A stretch of DNA of 27,489 bases from NCBI GenBank assembly GCA_030836325.1, contig JAURQC010000121.1, positions 1 through 27,489 on the forward strand, in the 5' to 3' direction. Origin of the DNA: Candidatus Nanopelagicales bacterium. Its GTDB lineage: Bacteria; Actinomycetota; Actinomycetes; S36-B12. Of the stretch, positions 1 through 9,607 are shown in pieces. A program made the position numbers and the translations under genes. Position 1 is the stretch's first letter. The number at the start of each line of letters is the position of its first letter. The notes under the pieces were generated by a model. The model was not told the origin of the DNA. It searched no databases and saw only the letters and a list, made by a program, of their open reading frames with translations.

Positions 1-3000
1 GACCCGACTCGGGTTGAGATCCAGGACATAGCCGATACCACCGGACATCCCCGCGCCGACATTACGACCGACAGCTCCGAGGATGACCGCGATGCCACCG
101 GTCATGTACTCCAGCGCATGATCACCAACGCCCTCAACAACCGCGTGCACGCCTGAGTTGCGAACGCAGAAGCGCTCGCCGACCTGGCCACGGATGAAAA
201 TCTCGCCGCTGGTCGCGCCATATGCGATGACATTGCCGGCGATGATGTTGTCCTCGGCCACGAATGGCGCTCCACGATCGGGCCGCACGATCAGGCGGCC
301 ACCCGACAGTCCCTTGCCGACGTAGTCATTGGCGTCGCCTTCCAATCGCAAGGTGATTCCCGCAGGCACGAAGGCCCCAAAGGACTGCCCTGCCGATCCC
401 TGGAAAGTGAGATCGATGGTCTCGTCAGGCAAGCCGGCACCGCCGTGGGCACGCGTGACTTCGGACCCGAGCATCGTTCCCACCGTGCGGTTGACGTTAC
501 GGATCGTCACGTTTGCGCGAACGGGTTCGCCGCGATCGATCGCGGGCCGGCACATCTCGATGAGCTCTTGATCGAGGGCAGCTTCGAGGCCATGATCCTG
601 CGCGACCACTCGCCGCCGCGGCTCGTTTTCGGGGAGATCGGGTACGTGAAGGATTGGCGTCAGGTCGAGGCCGTCGGCCTTCCAGTGATCGATAGCCCGG
701 CGCATGTCCAGCATCTCGGCATGACCGATGGCCTCGTCGAGACTGCGGAACCCGAGTTCGGCGAGGTACTCACGCACCTCCTGCGCGATGAACTCGAAGA
801 AATTCACGACGAAGTCCGGCGAACCACCGAAGCGCTCGCGAAGGACCGGGTTCTGCGTGGCGATACCCACCGGGCACGTATCAAGGTGACACACCCGCAT
901 CATCACGCAGCCCATCACCACCAATGGTGCCGTCGCGAAGCCGTACTCCTCGGCCCCGAGCAGCGCGGCGATGACGACGTCGCGGCCGGTCTTGAGCTGA
1001 CCGTCGGTTTGCACGACGACACGATCGCGGAGGCCGTTAAGTAGCAGAGTCTGTTGGGTTTCGGCCAGACCCAATTCCCACGGCGCTCCCGCGTGCTTCA
1101 ACGAGGTGAGAGGTGAGGCACCTGTTCCGCCATCGTGCCCGGAGATCAAGACAACGTCAGCATGGGCCTTCGATACCCCCGCAGCAACCGTGCCGACGCC
1201 GACCTCGGCCACCAACTTCACGTGCACGCGAGCCCGAGGATTCGCGTTCTTCAGATCATGGATGAGCTGCGCGAGGTCCTCGATGGAGTAGATGTCGTGG
1301 TGCGGGGGCGGGGAAATCAGCCCGACCCCGGGAGTGGAGTGCCGGGTCTTTGCGATCCACGGGTACACCTTGTGGCCTGGAAGCTGTCCACCCTCACCGG
1401 GCTTGGCACCCTGCGCCATCTTGATCTGAATGTCGTCGCTGTTGACCAAGTACTCGCTGGTTACCCCGAAGCGACCAGACGCGACCTGCTTGATAGCCGA
1501 TCGCTTGGAATCGCCGTTCTCCATCGGAACAAAGCGCTCGGGATCCTCACCGCCCTCGCCCGTGTTCGACTTAGCACCAAGCCGGTTCATCGCAATCGCG
1601 AGGGTCTCGTGTGCCTCAGCCGAGATCGAGCCGTATGACATCGCACCCGTGCTGAAGCGCGACACGATGGACTCCAACGACTCGACCTCGTCGATCGAAA
1701 TCGGCTCGCGAACTCCGTCCTTGAACGCAAACAGTCCACGCAGGGTCATCAAGCGCTCGGCTTGCTGGTTCACGCCCTGGGTGTACTCGCGGAAAATGTC
1801 ATAGCGCTTTGCACGCGTCGCGTGTTGGAGGCGGAAGACGGTCTCCGGATCGAACAGGTGGGGTTCACCGTCACGACGCCACTGGTACTCACCACCGTCG
1901 GAGAGCACCCGGTGCGCAGGGGAGATTCCGGACGGCGGGTACGCCGTGGCGTGCCGACGGGCGACTTCCTCGGCGATTACGTCGAGCCCCACACCGCCGA
2001 GCTTGGTTACAGTGCCGGTGAAGTAGGCGTCGACGAGGTCTTGCGAAAGCCCGATGGCCTCAAAGATCTGCGCTCCGCGGTACGAGGCCACGGTCGAGAC
2101 ACCCATCTTGGACATCACCTTGAGCAGCCCCTTACCCATGGCCTTGATGTAGTTGCGCACAGCCTTCTCGACGCTCACACCCTCGATGACGTGCCGATGG
2201 ACGAGATCCTCGACGGTCTCCAGCGCGAGATACGGGTTGATCGCGGCCGCCCCATAGCCGACGAGCAGGGCCACGTGGTGGACTTCGCGAACGTCTCCCG
2301 CTTCGACGAGCAGACTGATTTGGCTACGGGTCTTGGTACGCACCAGATGGTGATGCACGGCCGCGCACAAAAGCAGCGATGGGATAGGCGCCTGCTGGGC
2401 ATTGCTCTCCCGGTCCGACAGCACGATGAACCGCTTGCCCTGTCGGATTACGGCGTCGACCTCGTTGAAGATCTCGCCCAAGCGCTTCTCTAGGGCCGCT
2501 CCTCCACCACCGACGGGGTACAAACCCTTCACCCGCACGGCAGCGAACTCCGGCAACGTGCCGTCGGCGTTGATGTGCAAGATCTTGGCAAGTTCGTCGT
2601 TGTCGATAACCGGGAACGGCAACAGCACCTGGCGGCAGTGACCGGGCTGGGACTCCAGAAGGTTGCCCTCCGGACCAATCAGGCTGGACAAGCTGGTGAC
2701 GATCTCCTCGCGAATGGCATCCAGCGGTGGGTTCGTGACCTGCGCGAAAAGTTGACTGAAGTAGTCGAACAGCAAGCGCGGGCGACTTGATAGGGCTGCA
2801 ATGGGAGTGTCGGTACCCATCGAGCCGATCGGCTCCGCGCCAGCACAAGCCATCGGCTCCATGATGACGCGCAACTCTTCCTGGCTGTAGCCGAAGGTCT
2901 GTTGACGGCGCGCAACGGACTCGTGCGTGTGCACGACATGTTCACGTTCGGGCAGTTCCTCCAAGTGGATGATCCCGGTGTCGAGCCACTCGTCGTAGGG

Positions 3001-4287
3001 CAGCTCGGCTGCGAGCTCGGCCTTGATCTCGTCGTCCTCAATGATTCGCCCAGCGGCGGTATCCACCAAGAACATCCGTCCCGGCTGCAGGCGGCCCTTG
3101 CGCACGATAGTCGTCGGATCGACGTCCAAGACACCCGCTTCGGATGCGAGCACGACCAGCCCGGAGTCGGTCACCCAAAAGCGACCCGGCCGAAGTCCGT
3201 TGCGGTCCAGCACGGCCCCGATCTGGGTTCCGTCGGTGAAGCACACATTCGCCGGTCCGTCCCACGGCTCCATCAGCGTGGCGTAGAACTCATAGAACGC
3301 CCGACGTTTGGGATCCATGTCCGGGTTGTTCTCCCAGGCTTCAGGAATCATCATGAGCACCGCCTGCGGCAGGGAACGCCCGCCGAGGTGCAGGAGTTCG
3401 AGCACCTCATCGAAGCTCGCTGAGTCGCTAGCCTCGGGGGTGCAAATTGGGAACAGACGCGTCAGGTCTCCCGGGATGACATCGCTGGTGAGCATGGCCT
3501 CACGGGTGGTCATCCAGTTGCGGTTGCCCTGCACTGTGTTGATTTCGCCGTTGTGCGCGATGAGTCGATACGGGTGCGCCAGTGGCCACGACGGGAAGGT
3601 ATTGGTCGAGAACCTCGAGTGCACCAACGCGAGGGTCGAGGCGATGTCGGGTTCGCTGAGATCGGGGTAAAACGGCGTCAATTGATCGGTAGTCAGCATG
3701 CCCTTGTAGACGATCGTTCGAGCAGACAGTGAAGCGAAGTACACACCGAGCTCGCCCTCGATGCGCTTGCGCAGTCCGTACACCAAACGGTCGAGGTCCA
3801 GCCCACTCGCCTGACCCTCGGGATCGGTGACGAACAACTGCCAGAACGAGGGCATGCATGCGCGGGCCGTAGCTCCAACGAGGGATGGATCGGTGGGAAC
3901 CTCACGCCAGCCGAGGACCTCGATGTTCTCATCAGCGGCGATCTCGGAGATACGGTCAATAACCGACTCGCGCTCGTGATCTGCAACCGGCAGGAAGCCG
4001 ATGCCCGTCGCGTAGGAACCCGGCTCGGGTAGGTCGATCCCACTAACTCGGCGCAACATAGCGTCGGGGACCTGCAGCAAGATACCTGCGCCGTCACCGC
4101 TGTCCGGTTCGCTGCCCGAGGCGCCACGATGCTGGAGGTTCTCCAGGGCGGTGAGGGCTTGCTTCACGACGTCGTTCGCCGCGATCCCACTCAAGGTCGC
4201 CACCAGCGCGACGCCGCATGCGTCGCGCTCGAACCGGGGGTCGTACAGACCTTGCGGAGCCGGGGTCGAGGAGTAAGCGTTGAGCAC
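1..4287 (-). CDS. gltB: Glutamate synthase large (alpha) subunit, 3' end cut by window
   Basis: Large subunit of glutamate synthase: a glutaminase domain releases ammonia from glutamine, which is tunnelled to an FMN/3Fe-4S synthase domain that aminates 2-oxoglutarate. The window holds 1429 codons; the family is about 1500 residues, so only the end of the C-terminal beta-helix domain is missing. Seen: the processed N-terminal nucleophile Cys24 in RDACGVALV, the Cys1127/Cys1133/Cys1138 cluster motif ([12 protein letters not shown]), and the glycine-rich [13 protein letters not shown] repeat near the cut end. Start: the frame stays open upstream without ATG. I chose GTG at 4287 because GAAGGA lies 6 bases before it and it leaves a short propeptide; TTG at 4320 is an alternative. 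It lies downstream of lgt with a 130-base structured leader. gltD is expected beyond the window edge. Confidence 0.96.
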   Translation of the reverse strand, partial: MLNAYSSTPAPQGLYDPRFERDACGVALVATLSGIAANDVVKQALTALENLQHRGASGSEPDSGDGAGILLQVPDAMLRRVSGIDLPEPGSYATGIGFLPVADHERESVIDRISEIAADENIEVLGWREVPTDPSLVGATARACMPSFWQLFVTDPEGQASGLDLDRLVYGLRKRIEGELGVYFASLSARTIVYKGMLTTDQLTPFYPDLSEPDIASTLALVHSRFSTNTFPSWPLAHPYRLIAHNGEINTVQGNRNWMTTREAMLTSDVIPGDLTRLFPICTPEASDSASFDEVLELLHLGGRSLPQAVLMMIPEAWENNPDMDPKRRAFYEFYATLMEPWDGPANVCFTDGTQIGAVLDRNGLRPGRFWVTDSGLVVLASEAGVLDVDPTTIVRKGRLQPGRMFLVDTAAGRIIEDDEIKAELAAELPYDEWLDTGIIHLEELPEREHVVHTHESVARRQQTFGYSQEELRVIMEPMACAGAEPIGSMGTDTPIAALSSRPRLLFDYFSQLFAQVTNPPLDAIREEIVTSLSSLIGPEGNLLESQPGHCRQVLLPFPVIDNDELAKILHINADGTLPEFAAVRVKGLYPVGGGGAALEKRLGEIFNEVDAVIRQGKRFIVLSDRESNAQQAPIPSLLLCAAVHHHLVRTKTRSQISLLVEAGDVREVHHVALLVGYGAAAINPYLALETVEDLVHRHVIEGVSVEKAVRNYIKAMGKGLLKVMSKMGVSTVASYRGAQIFEAIGLSQDLVDAYFTGTVTKLGGVGLDVIAEEVARRHATAYPPSGISPAHRVLSDGGEYQWRRDGEPHLFDPETVFRLQHATRAKRYDIFREYTQGVNQQAERLMTLRGLFAFKDGVREPISIDEVESLESIVSRFSTGAMSYGSISAEAHETLAIAMNRLGAKSNTGEGGEDPERFVPMENGDSKRSAIKQVASGRFGVTSEYLVNSDDIQIKMAQGAKPGEGGQLPGHKVYPWIAKTRHSTPGVGLISPPPHHDIYSIEDLAQLIHDLKNANPRARVHVKLVAEVGVGTVAAGVSKAHADVVLISGHDGGTGASPLTSLKHAGAPWELGLAETQQTLLLNGLRDRVVVQTDGQLKTGRDVVIAALLGAEEYGFATAPLVVMGCVMMRVCHLDTCPVGIATQNPVLRERFGGSPDFVVNFFEFIAQEVREYLAELGFRSLDEAIGHAEMLDMRRAIDHWKADGLDLTPILHVPDLPENEPRRRVVAQDHGLEAALDQELIEMCRPAIDRGEPVRANVTIRNVNRTVGTMLGSEVTRAHGGAGLPDETIDLTFQGSAGQSFGAFVPAGITLRLEGDANDYVGKGLSGGRLIVRPDRGAPFVAEDNIIAGNVIAYGATSGEIFIRGQVGERFCVRNSGVHAVVEGVGDHALEYMTGGIAVILGAVGRNVGAGMSGGIGYVLDLNPSRV

Positions 4288-4328
4288 AGGGCGTCCTTCG
4301 TCGTCGGTAATTACGGCCAAAGCAACCG

Positions 4329-4369
4329 CATTCGTAGGAGGGAAGCCCTGACGGGTTCCACCACGAACG
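4329..4369 (-). promoter_or_regulatory. Long hairpin in the gltB 5' leader
   Basis: On the minus strand 4369-4361 pairs with 4329-4337 (9 pairs, two of them G-U). After a small internal loop, 4359-4353 pairs with 4341-4348 (7 pairs with one bulged C) around a GTCA loop at 4352-4349. It lies between the lgt stop and the gltB start and is not followed by a U-run, so it looks more like a leader structure than an intrinsic terminator. It is not a riboswitch class I recognise. If gltB used a start further upstream, this would be coding sequence. Confidence 0.4.
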
Positions 4370-4414
4370 GTTGAGCGGTGCTGGCACGGGACGACGTTGG
4401 CCCGCGGCTGCAGA

Positions 4415-4420
4415 AGTCTA
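4415..4420 (-). promoter_or_regulatory. Candidate -10 box for gltB (TAGACT)
   Basis: TAGACT on the minus strand overlaps the lgt stop codon, which supplies its TAG. It is the same hexamer as the hisD box. A start of transcription would be expected near 4408, giving gltB a leader of about 120 bases that contains the hairpin at 4329-4369. No clear -35 box is visible. Confidence 0.35.
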
Positions 4421-5317
4421 CGGGGTCTTGGCCTCGGCGTCGCTCTGCCCCGTGCTCTCCGTCGCTGAGTCCTCCCACTCCAGGAGTTCACGACCCGGGC
4501 GCGTCCTGGCCGACCACACCAAATAGATCAGGGCACCGAGCCCGACGACGATGGATGTCCAGACATTCAGGCGCAGACCACCGACGGTGTTCACCGGATC
4601 GATCCGAAGGGCTTCGATCCACACTCGGCCAGCGGTGTATAGCAGCACGTAGAGGGCGAAAGCTCGGCCGTGCCCCATCGTGAACCGGCGATCGGCCCAT
4701 ATGACTACGAGGGCGACCCCGACAAGCCAAAGGGATTCGTACAGAAAGGTCGGGTGGAATGTCTCGAATGCCTCATAGCCCTCGGGTCGTCTCGCAGGAG
4801 AGATCTCCAAACCCCAGGGCAGCGTGGTCGGTCGCCCGAAGAGCTCTTGGTTGAACCAATTACCCCAACGCCCGATGGCCTGAGCGAGGGCGATGCCAGG
4901 AGCGATGGCGTCGGCAATAGGTGGCAGCGCAACGTGGTGGCGTCGGGCGGCAATCCACGCACCGAGCGCTCCGAGAGCCACCGCGCCCCAGATACCTAGG
5001 CCACCATCCCAAATACGCAAGGCGGCAGTCACGCCTCGGCCGTCCGGACCGAAGTAGATCTGCCAGTCGCTGAGTACGTGGTAGAGCCGGCCACCCACAA
5101 TCCCAAACGGCACTGCCCACAAGGCAATGTCGGTGATCAGCCCCGGTTGACCCCCACGGGCAACGTACCGGCGGTTGCCGAGCCAGATCGCCACGACGAT
5201 GCCGAGGATGATCGCGAGCGCATAAGCGCGCACGGGTACCGGGCCGATATTCCACGTCCCCTGGTCGGGGCTAGGAATGGACGCAACTATGTGCGCTCCC
5301 ACAACTGTGCCGATCAT
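4418..5317 (-). CDS. lgt: Prolipoprotein diacylglyceryl transferase
   Basis: Integral membrane enzyme that moves diacylglycerol from phosphatidylglycerol to the lipobox cysteine of prolipoproteins, the first step of lipoprotein maturation. The 299-residue protein has the Lgt signature [13 protein letters not shown], the upstream [11 protein letters not shown] segment, a HPTFLYES motif and several hydrophobic helices, matching family length apart from a short acidic C-terminal tail. Start: ATG at 5317 with GGAGAG seven bases upstream. The gap to the upstream DsbA-like gene is only 17 bases, so the two are probably co-transcribed. LspA, the next enzyme in the pathway, is encoded at 26378-26953. 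Confidence 0.97.
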   Translation of the reverse strand: MIGTVVGAHIVASIPSPDQGTWNIGPVPVRAYALAIILGIVVAIWLGNRRYVARGGQPGLITDIALWAVPFGIVGGRLYHVLSDWQIYFGPDGRGVTAALRIWDGGLGIWGAVALGALGAWIAARRHHVALPPIADAIAPGIALAQAIGRWGNWFNQELFGRPTTLPWGLEISPARRPEGYEAFETFHPTFLYESLWLVGVALVVIWADRRFTMGHGRAFALYVLLYTAGRVWIEALRIDPVNTVGGLRLNVWTSIVVGLGALIYLVWSARTRPGRELLEWEDSATESTGQSDAEAKTP

Positions 5318-5334
5318 CGCTTGGCTCTCCGGCG

Positions 5335-6135
5335 CTAGCTGCCGGCCGCCTCCGTGAGTGCAGCGAGCAACGAGGCTTGGTCGGCAAGGACGTCGTTACC
5401 GACCTCAACTCCGCCAATCTTGCCCAGCGGGGTTCCCGCGATCCCTCCGTCGTAGAACTCCTGGGTCGAATTGGCAGCCCAGACTCGGTAAGTACCGTCG
5501 TTTACGCACTCGGTGAAGGCGTCCAACGTCTCCCCGGACATGCCAATCTCCTCACCAATAGCGATGAAATCGCTGTTTGGCCACCCGTCGCCCTCTTCCT
5601 CGGGCTGCTTGGCGTAGACGGCATCGTGGAATTCGCGTGTGAAACCCTCGTCGATTGCGCAACCCCATGCGCTGATCGCACGGTTGGAGGCGTCGTTGCC
5701 CAGGTTGCGGTCCAAGAAGGCCGTAGGTCGCCAAATGAGTCGAGCGACACCGGATTCGGCGACCTCGGCAATGCCCTCGCCGTTCGTCTGCTCCAGGGCA
5801 CCGCATGCGGGACACTGGAAGTCTTCCCATACCTCCAGCACCGGGGCATCGTCGCTGGCTGATCCGTAGGGAACACCGAACGCCCATTGGCTGTCCGCAC
5901 CGAGCACTCCCTCGGGAACCGGGGCATTCGGATCTGGATCGATTACCTCGATCCGGTTGGCAGCTTGGTCGGCATTGCGCGCGAAGATCGCGACGCCGAT
6001 GATTCCGGCCACGACCGCTAGAACAGCGACAGCACCGATGATCCGGACCGTCCGCTCACGACGCTTCTCGCTCGCTTGAGCAGCCGCCCGCGCCGCTGCC
6101 GCTCGATCACGCCTGTCCTTGCTGCCCGCTGCCAT
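5335..6135 (-). CDS. Membrane-anchored DsbA-like thioredoxin-fold protein
   Basis: Probable extracytoplasmic thiol-disulfide oxidoreductase of the Thioredoxin_4/DsbA type. A basic, alanine-rich N-terminus (about 1-29) precedes one membrane helix (about 31-52), then the thioredoxin fold with active site Cys108-Pro-Ala-Cys111 (EDFQCPACG) and a likely cis-proline in GIAGTPLG (Pro236). Two further cysteines, Cys159 and Cys210, could form a second structural disulfide, as in some actinobacterial DsbA-like proteins. ATG at 6135 has GGAGA four bases upstream. It sits between trpA and lgt, suggesting an envelope-protein maturation pair with lgt. Whether it is an oxidase or an isomerase cannot be read from the sequence. 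Confidence 0.9.
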   Translation of the reverse strand: MAAGSKDRRDRAAAARAAAQASEKRRERTVRIIGAVAVLAVVAGIIGVAIFARNADQAANRIEVIDPDPNAPVPEGVLGADSQWAFGVPYGSASDDAPVLEVWEDFQCPACGALEQTNGEGIAEVAESGVARLIWRPTAFLDRNLGNDASNRAISAWGCAIDEGFTREFHDAVYAKQPEEEGDGWPNSDFIAIGEEIGMSGETLDAFTECVNDGTYRVWAANSTQEFYDGGIAGTPLGKIGGVEVGNDVLADQASLLAALTEAAGS

Positions 6136-6156
6136 GGATTCTCCATTTCCGACGAA

Positions 6157-6172
6157 CCAGGGGTGACCCTGG
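6157..6172. other. Short perfect hairpin between trpA and the DsbA-like gene
   Basis: CCAGGG-GTGA-CCCTGG is a perfect 6-base inverted repeat in the 54-base gap after trpA. There is no U-run on either strand, so I do not call it a terminator. It may be a processing or attenuation hairpin separating the trp genes from dsbA-lgt, or it may be chance. Confidence 0.3.
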
Positions 6173-6189
6173 ATGGGGACTTTCTAAGA

Positions 6190-7029
6190 CTAGTTTGCCG
6201 CGCCGACTGGTGCGTCCGTCGCCCTAGCCGACCCACGGACACCCTCGGCCAGTTCTGATGTGAACTCCCCTATCTCGGCCAGGGCGGCGTCAAAGGTTTG
6301 CGCATCCAAGATCCGGCGGATGAAGGCCGAACCCACAATGACGCCATCGGCGTACTGGGCTATCGACGCAGCCTGCTTTCCAGACGACACTCCGAGCCCG
6401 ACCCCGATTGGCTTGTCAGTGAATTGCCGTACTCGATTAACGAGCACGGGCGCGGCGTCGCTGACGGAGTCTCGCGCACCGGTCACACCCATCGTGGACG
6501 CTGCATAGACAAAGCCCGTCGTTGCCTCAGCCACCACGCCAATTCGAGCATCCGACGACGACGGCGCTACGAGGAACGTACGGTCAACCCCTGCGGCATT
6601 GGTTGCGGAAATCCACGGGCCGGCCTCCTCCGGGGTGAGGTCCGGTGTGATGACCCCGCACCCACCGGCGGCCGCGAGCCCCTCAGCGAACCGCTGTACG
6701 CCAAATCGCTCTATTGGATTCCAGTAACTCATCACATAGATCGCTTGACCCGGGCGCGTCGTCAAACGCGAGATGACATCAAGGACGTCCGATGTGGTGA
6801 CGCCGCCAGCGAGAGCCATCTCGACAGAATCTTGAATAGCCGGGCCGTCCATCAATGGATCGGAATAGGGCAGGCCGACTTCGAGGAGATCCACGCCGGC
6901 ATCGAGCATCGCCTGCAAGATCTCGACACTGCGATCAACCGTTGGAAATCCGGCAGGCAGGTATCCGATCAGGGCTGCGCGATCGTCTTGTTTGGCCTTA
7001 TCAAAAACTCCCGCGCTTGCTGGGTTCAC
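6190..7029 (-). CDS. trpA: Tryptophan synthase alpha subunit
   Basis: Cleaves indole-3-glycerol phosphate to indole and glyceraldehyde 3-phosphate; indole passes to the TrpB active site. The TIM-barrel protein has 279 residues. The catalytic pair is visible as Glu50 in [11 protein letters not shown] and Asp61 in LMDGP. The C-terminal phosphate-binding part ([24 protein letters not shown]) is intact. Its ATG at 7029 overlaps the trpB stop by four bases (ATGA), so the two subunits are translationally coupled. This is the last trp gene of the cluster. Confidence 0.98.
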   Translation of the reverse strand: MNPASAGVFDKAKQDDRAALIGYLPAGFPTVDRSVEILQAMLDAGVDLLEVGLPYSDPLMDGPAIQDSVEMALAGGVTTSDVLDVISRLTTRPGQAIYVMSYWNPIERFGVQRFAEGLAAAGGCGVITPDLTPEEAGPWISATNAAGVDRTFLVAPSSSDARIGVVAEATTGFVYAASTMGVTGARDSVSDAAPVLVNRVRQFTDKPIGVGLGVSSGKQAASIAQYADGVIVGSAFIRRILDAQTFDAALAEIGEFTSELAEGVRGSARATDAPVGAAN

Positions 7030-8243
7030 TGGTTATCGATCCCAAACCAACGGGCAGCAGTCTCGACATCTTTGTCCCCTCGCCCGGACATGTTCACCAC
7101 GATCACGGCATCGGGCCCCAACTGCCGACCAAGTCTCATCGCGCCGGCGAGAGCGTGCGCGGTCTCGATCGCCGGAATGATGCCCTCGGTTCGACTCACG
7201 ATCGCGAAAGCGTCCATCGCTTCCGCATCGGTCACCGGCTCATAGGTCGCGCGACCGGAGTCATGCAGCCACGCGTGCTCGGGACCAACGCCCGGATAGT
7301 CGAGACCAGCGCTGATGGAGTGGGATGCGACCGTCTGCCCCCACTCGTCTTGCATGACATATGTACGGGCTCCGTGGAGGACGCCCGGAGCCCCCATCGC
7401 GAAACGAGCCGCATGTCGGCCAGATTCGATGCCCTCGCCTCCGGCTTCGTAGCCGACCAAGCGCACATCAAGGTCTTCCAGAAATCCGGAGAACAGCCCC
7501 ATCGCATTGGATCCACCGCCAACGCAGGCGATGGCGGCATCGGGCAAGCGACCCTCGACGGCCAAGATCTGTTCACGGGTCTCGCGTCCGATGACACTGT
7601 GGAAGTGGCGCACCATCCGAGGAAATGGTGAGGGTCCGGTAACGGTGCCCAGCAAGTAATGAGTGTTTTCGACGTTGGTCACCCAGTCGCGCATGGCCTC
7701 GTTGATGGCGTCTTTGAGTGTTTGGCTTCCGGTCTCAACCGGTACGACTGTTCCACCGAGAAGTTCCATTCGCGCAACATTGAGCGCTTGGCGCTGGGTG
7801 TCTTCCTTGCCCATGTAGACAACGCACTCAAGGCCCAACAGTGCAGCGGCTGTCGCGGAAGCCACGCCATGTTGACCTGCCCCGGTCTCGGCGATGATGC
7901 GCGTCTTTCCCATGCGCTTGGTGAGAAGGGCCTGCCCCAGGACATTGTTGATCTTGTGCGATCCGGTGTGATTGAGGTCTTCACGCTTGAAGTAGACGCG
8001 TGCTCCCCCGCATTCCTGCTCGAACCGATTCGCGCGTGTCAAAGGTGAAGGACGTCCGGTGTAGTCCCGCTCAAGAGCGGCCAATTGCCCGATGAACTCC
8101 GGATCCGCAATGGCTACATCGAAGGCTTCTTCGAGTTCGTCGAGCGCAGCCATCAACGCCTCGGGCACGAATCGCCCTCCGTAGGGGCCGAAATGACCGG
8201 GAAGTTCGTCCGCTGAGTTGAGGGAATCCACCGGAGCGGTCAC
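7026..8243 (-). CDS. trpB: Tryptophan synthase beta subunit
   Basis: PLP enzyme that condenses indole with serine to make tryptophan, partner of TrpA. The 405-residue protein carries the PLP lysine Lys97 in [10 protein letters not shown], the substrate motif [10 protein letters not shown], and the phosphate-binding GGGSNAMG loop. The N-terminal [13 protein letters not shown] is typical of the standard TrpB1 type. The start is GTG at 8243, overlapping the trpC stop as GTGA; its stop overlaps the trpA start as ATGA. No truncation or missing residue was seen. Confidence 0.98.
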   Translation of the reverse strand: MTAPVDSLNSADELPGHFGPYGGRFVPEALMAALDELEEAFDVAIADPEFIGQLAALERDYTGRPSPLTRANRFEQECGGARVYFKREDLNHTGSHKINNVLGQALLTKRMGKTRIIAETGAGQHGVASATAAALLGLECVVYMGKEDTQRQALNVARMELLGGTVVPVETGSQTLKDAINEAMRDWVTNVENTHYLLGTVTGPSPFPRMVRHFHSVIGRETREQILAVEGRLPDAAIACVGGGSNAMGLFSGFLEDLDVRLVGYEAGGEGIESGRHAARFAMGAPGVLHGARTYVMQDEWGQTVASHSISAGLDYPGVGPEHAWLHDSGRATYEPVTDAEAMDAFAIVSRTEGIIPAIETAHALAGAMRLGRQLGPDAVIVVNMSGRGDKDVETAARWFGIDNQ

Positions 8244-9058
8244 GAAGACATCCTCTTTCCTTGTCGAAGTGCCGGATGGGCTCCCGCAGTCACGAGATTG
8301 TGGACGGCCAACCGCGGATCCTTTCCGGTGACCAAACTTTCGCCCACGAGCACGGCGTCTGCTCCGGCCTCTGCGTACGCGATTAAGTCGTGTGGCTCGC
8401 GGACTCCCGACTCAGCGATTTTGATGCAGGAATCGGGAATGAGATGCGCGACGCGGGCGAAGACCCCACGATCTACTTCCAGCGTTTTGAGGTCTCGTGC
8501 GTTGACGCCGATCACATCCGCTCCCGCGTCCAGGGCGCGGGCAATCTCATGCTCGTCATGGACTTCGACCAACGGGGTCAAGCCGAGGCTGCGCGCACGT
8601 TCGACCAAAGAGATCAGCGCGTCCTGCTCGAGTGCTGCGACGATCAGCAACACGAGATCTGCGCCGTAGGCACGCGCTTCCCACAATTGGTAACTGCCGA
8701 CGATGAAGTCCTTACGCAGCACCGGGATGTCCACGGCCGCACGCACGGAGGCAAGGTCGTTGAGACTGCCCCCGAAACGCCGCTCTTCGGTCAGCACGCT
8801 GATGCAGTGCGCACCGCCGGCTTCATAGTCATGGGCCAATGCTGCGGGGTCTGCGATTTCCGCCAATGGACCTCTACTGGGGCTCTCGCGCTTGACCTCC
8901 GCGATAACGGAGACGTCGTCGGAATTGAACGCTGCGCGAGGGTCTCGCGCCGGAGCCGTTGCGCTTGCTCGTTCCTTCAACTCCTCGAGAGGCACACGAT
9001 CCATGCGTCGTGCAACGTCTTCACGGACACCGTCGAGGATCCCGTCGAGGACGTTCAT
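8240..9058 (-). CDS. trpC: Indole-3-glycerol phosphate synthase
   Basis: Converts 1-(2-carboxyphenylamino)-1-deoxyribulose 5-phosphate to indole-3-glycerol phosphate. It is a monofunctional TIM barrel of 272 residues, with no TrpF domain attached. Motifs seen: [49 protein letters not shown] and [12 protein letters not shown]. The ATG at 9058 has no Shine-Dalgarno sequence; instead TACTGT begins 12 bases upstream, suggesting leaderless translation from an internal promoter that would give trpCBA their own transcript. Its stop overlaps the trpB start as GTGA. Confidence 0.98.
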   Translation of the reverse strand: MNVLDGILDGVREDVARRMDRVPLEELKERASATAPARDPRAAFNSDDVSVIAEVKRESPSRGPLAEIADPAALAHDYEAGGAHCISVLTEERRFGGSLNDLASVRAAVDIPVLRKDFIVGSYQLWEARAYGADLVLLIVAALEQDALISLVERARSLGLTPLVEVHDEHEIARALDAGADVIGVNARDLKTLEVDRGVFARVAHLIPDSCIKIAESGVREPHDLIAYAEAGADAVLVGESLVTGKDPRLAVHNLVTAGAHPALRQGKRMSS

Positions 9059-9064
9059 GTTCCC

Positions 9065-9070
9065 ACAGTA
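9065..9070 (-). promoter_or_regulatory. Candidate -10 box for leaderless trpC transcript (TACTGT)
   Basis: TACTGT is followed by six bases and then the trpC ATG, placing the expected transcription start on the A of the start codon. A small inverted repeat (9074-9086, CCGGT-GGG-ACCGG) lies just upstream and could be an operator or the end of the preceding message. No -35 box is evident. Confidence 0.55.
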
Positions 9071-9100
9071 CGCCCGGTGGGACCGGCGGCAATCGGGGCT

Positions 9101-9595
9101 CTAGCCCGCTGCCGATCCGAGGTAGGGAACAAAGTTGCGTACAACTCCGAATATCAGAACCGCGACCAGTACCCACACCATCAGGCGGGATCGACGGGCC
9201 TGAGTCGGGAGGTCCACCGAGGGGCGGCGCCCAGTCCATGATCGAAAGGCCCACACTGCGAACATCACGATCGCAATGGGCCAGAACACGAACAACAGAA
9301 TGTTGTGGTCGGCCATCCCGGATAGATCGCCGTACAGAAGGTCGTAGGTGCCGCGCATTCCGCCGCACCCGGGACAGTCGACGCCGAGCAACATTTGGCT
9401 CGGGCAGCCCGGGTAATGGCCAGGAACATTCGGATCGACCGCCCGGAGATAGACCGCGCCGATGAGCGCGGCCAGACCGGTGACAACTACCGGCAGCATC
9501 CGACGGCTCCGGGGGCGTTGATCTACCACGATGCCCGGCGACTGCTCAGGGGCTGCGCCGGTCGCGGTATTCGCGCTTGCTGGTCCCTGGCTCAC
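9101..9595 (-). CDS. DUF2752 family membrane protein
   Basis: Small integral membrane protein of the uncharacterised DUF2752 family. It shows the family core of a cysteine-bearing stretch, YPGCPSQ followed by DCPGCGGMRG, before a hydrophobic helix. Three hydrophobic segments are visible: LPVVVTGLAALIGAVYL, the region around NILLFVFWPIAIVMF, and MVWVLVAVLIFGVV near the C-terminus. No function is known; the CPGCGG motif could bind metal or be redox-active, but that is inference. I chose GTG at 9595 because TAGGCT lies exactly 12 bases upstream; GTG at 9598 is the only nearby rival and adds one residue. It lies between the sensor kinase and trpC. Confidence 0.88.
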   Translation of the reverse strand: MSQGPASANTATGAAPEQSPGIVVDQRPRSRRMLPVVVTGLAALIGAVYLRAVDPNVPGHYPGCPSQMLLGVDCPGCGGMRGTYDLLYGDLSGMADHNILLFVFWPIAIVMFAVWAFRSWTGRRPSVDLPTQARRSRLMVWVLVAVLIFGVVRNFVPYLGSAAG

Positions 9596-9601
9596 CACAT
9601 C

Positions 9602-9607
9602 AGCCTA
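9602..9607 (-). promoter_or_regulatory. Candidate -10 box for the DUF2752 gene (TAGGCT)
   Basis: TAGGCTG lies five bases before GTG at 9595, identical to the elements before priA and lspA. Its TAG is also the stop codon of the histidine kinase gene, so the promoter core overlaps the end of the upstream coding sequence. Confidence 0.55.

Noticed and set aside
4311..4331. Six-codon frame ATG...TAA with one Trp codon in the gltB leader
   Set aside because: It has no ribosome site, its ATG sits in the arm of the hairpin, and its codons do not suggest glutamate or nitrogen sensing. Probably chance.
6298..7245. Long plus-strand open frame (315 codons) opposite trpA and trpB, with similar long frames opposite trpC (8390-9241) and gltB (445-1044, 1762-2493, 2902-3423)
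   Set aside because: These lie fully antisense to clearly recognisable enzymes, have no family motifs, and are the usual result of GC-rich codon use leaving few stops on the opposite strand.
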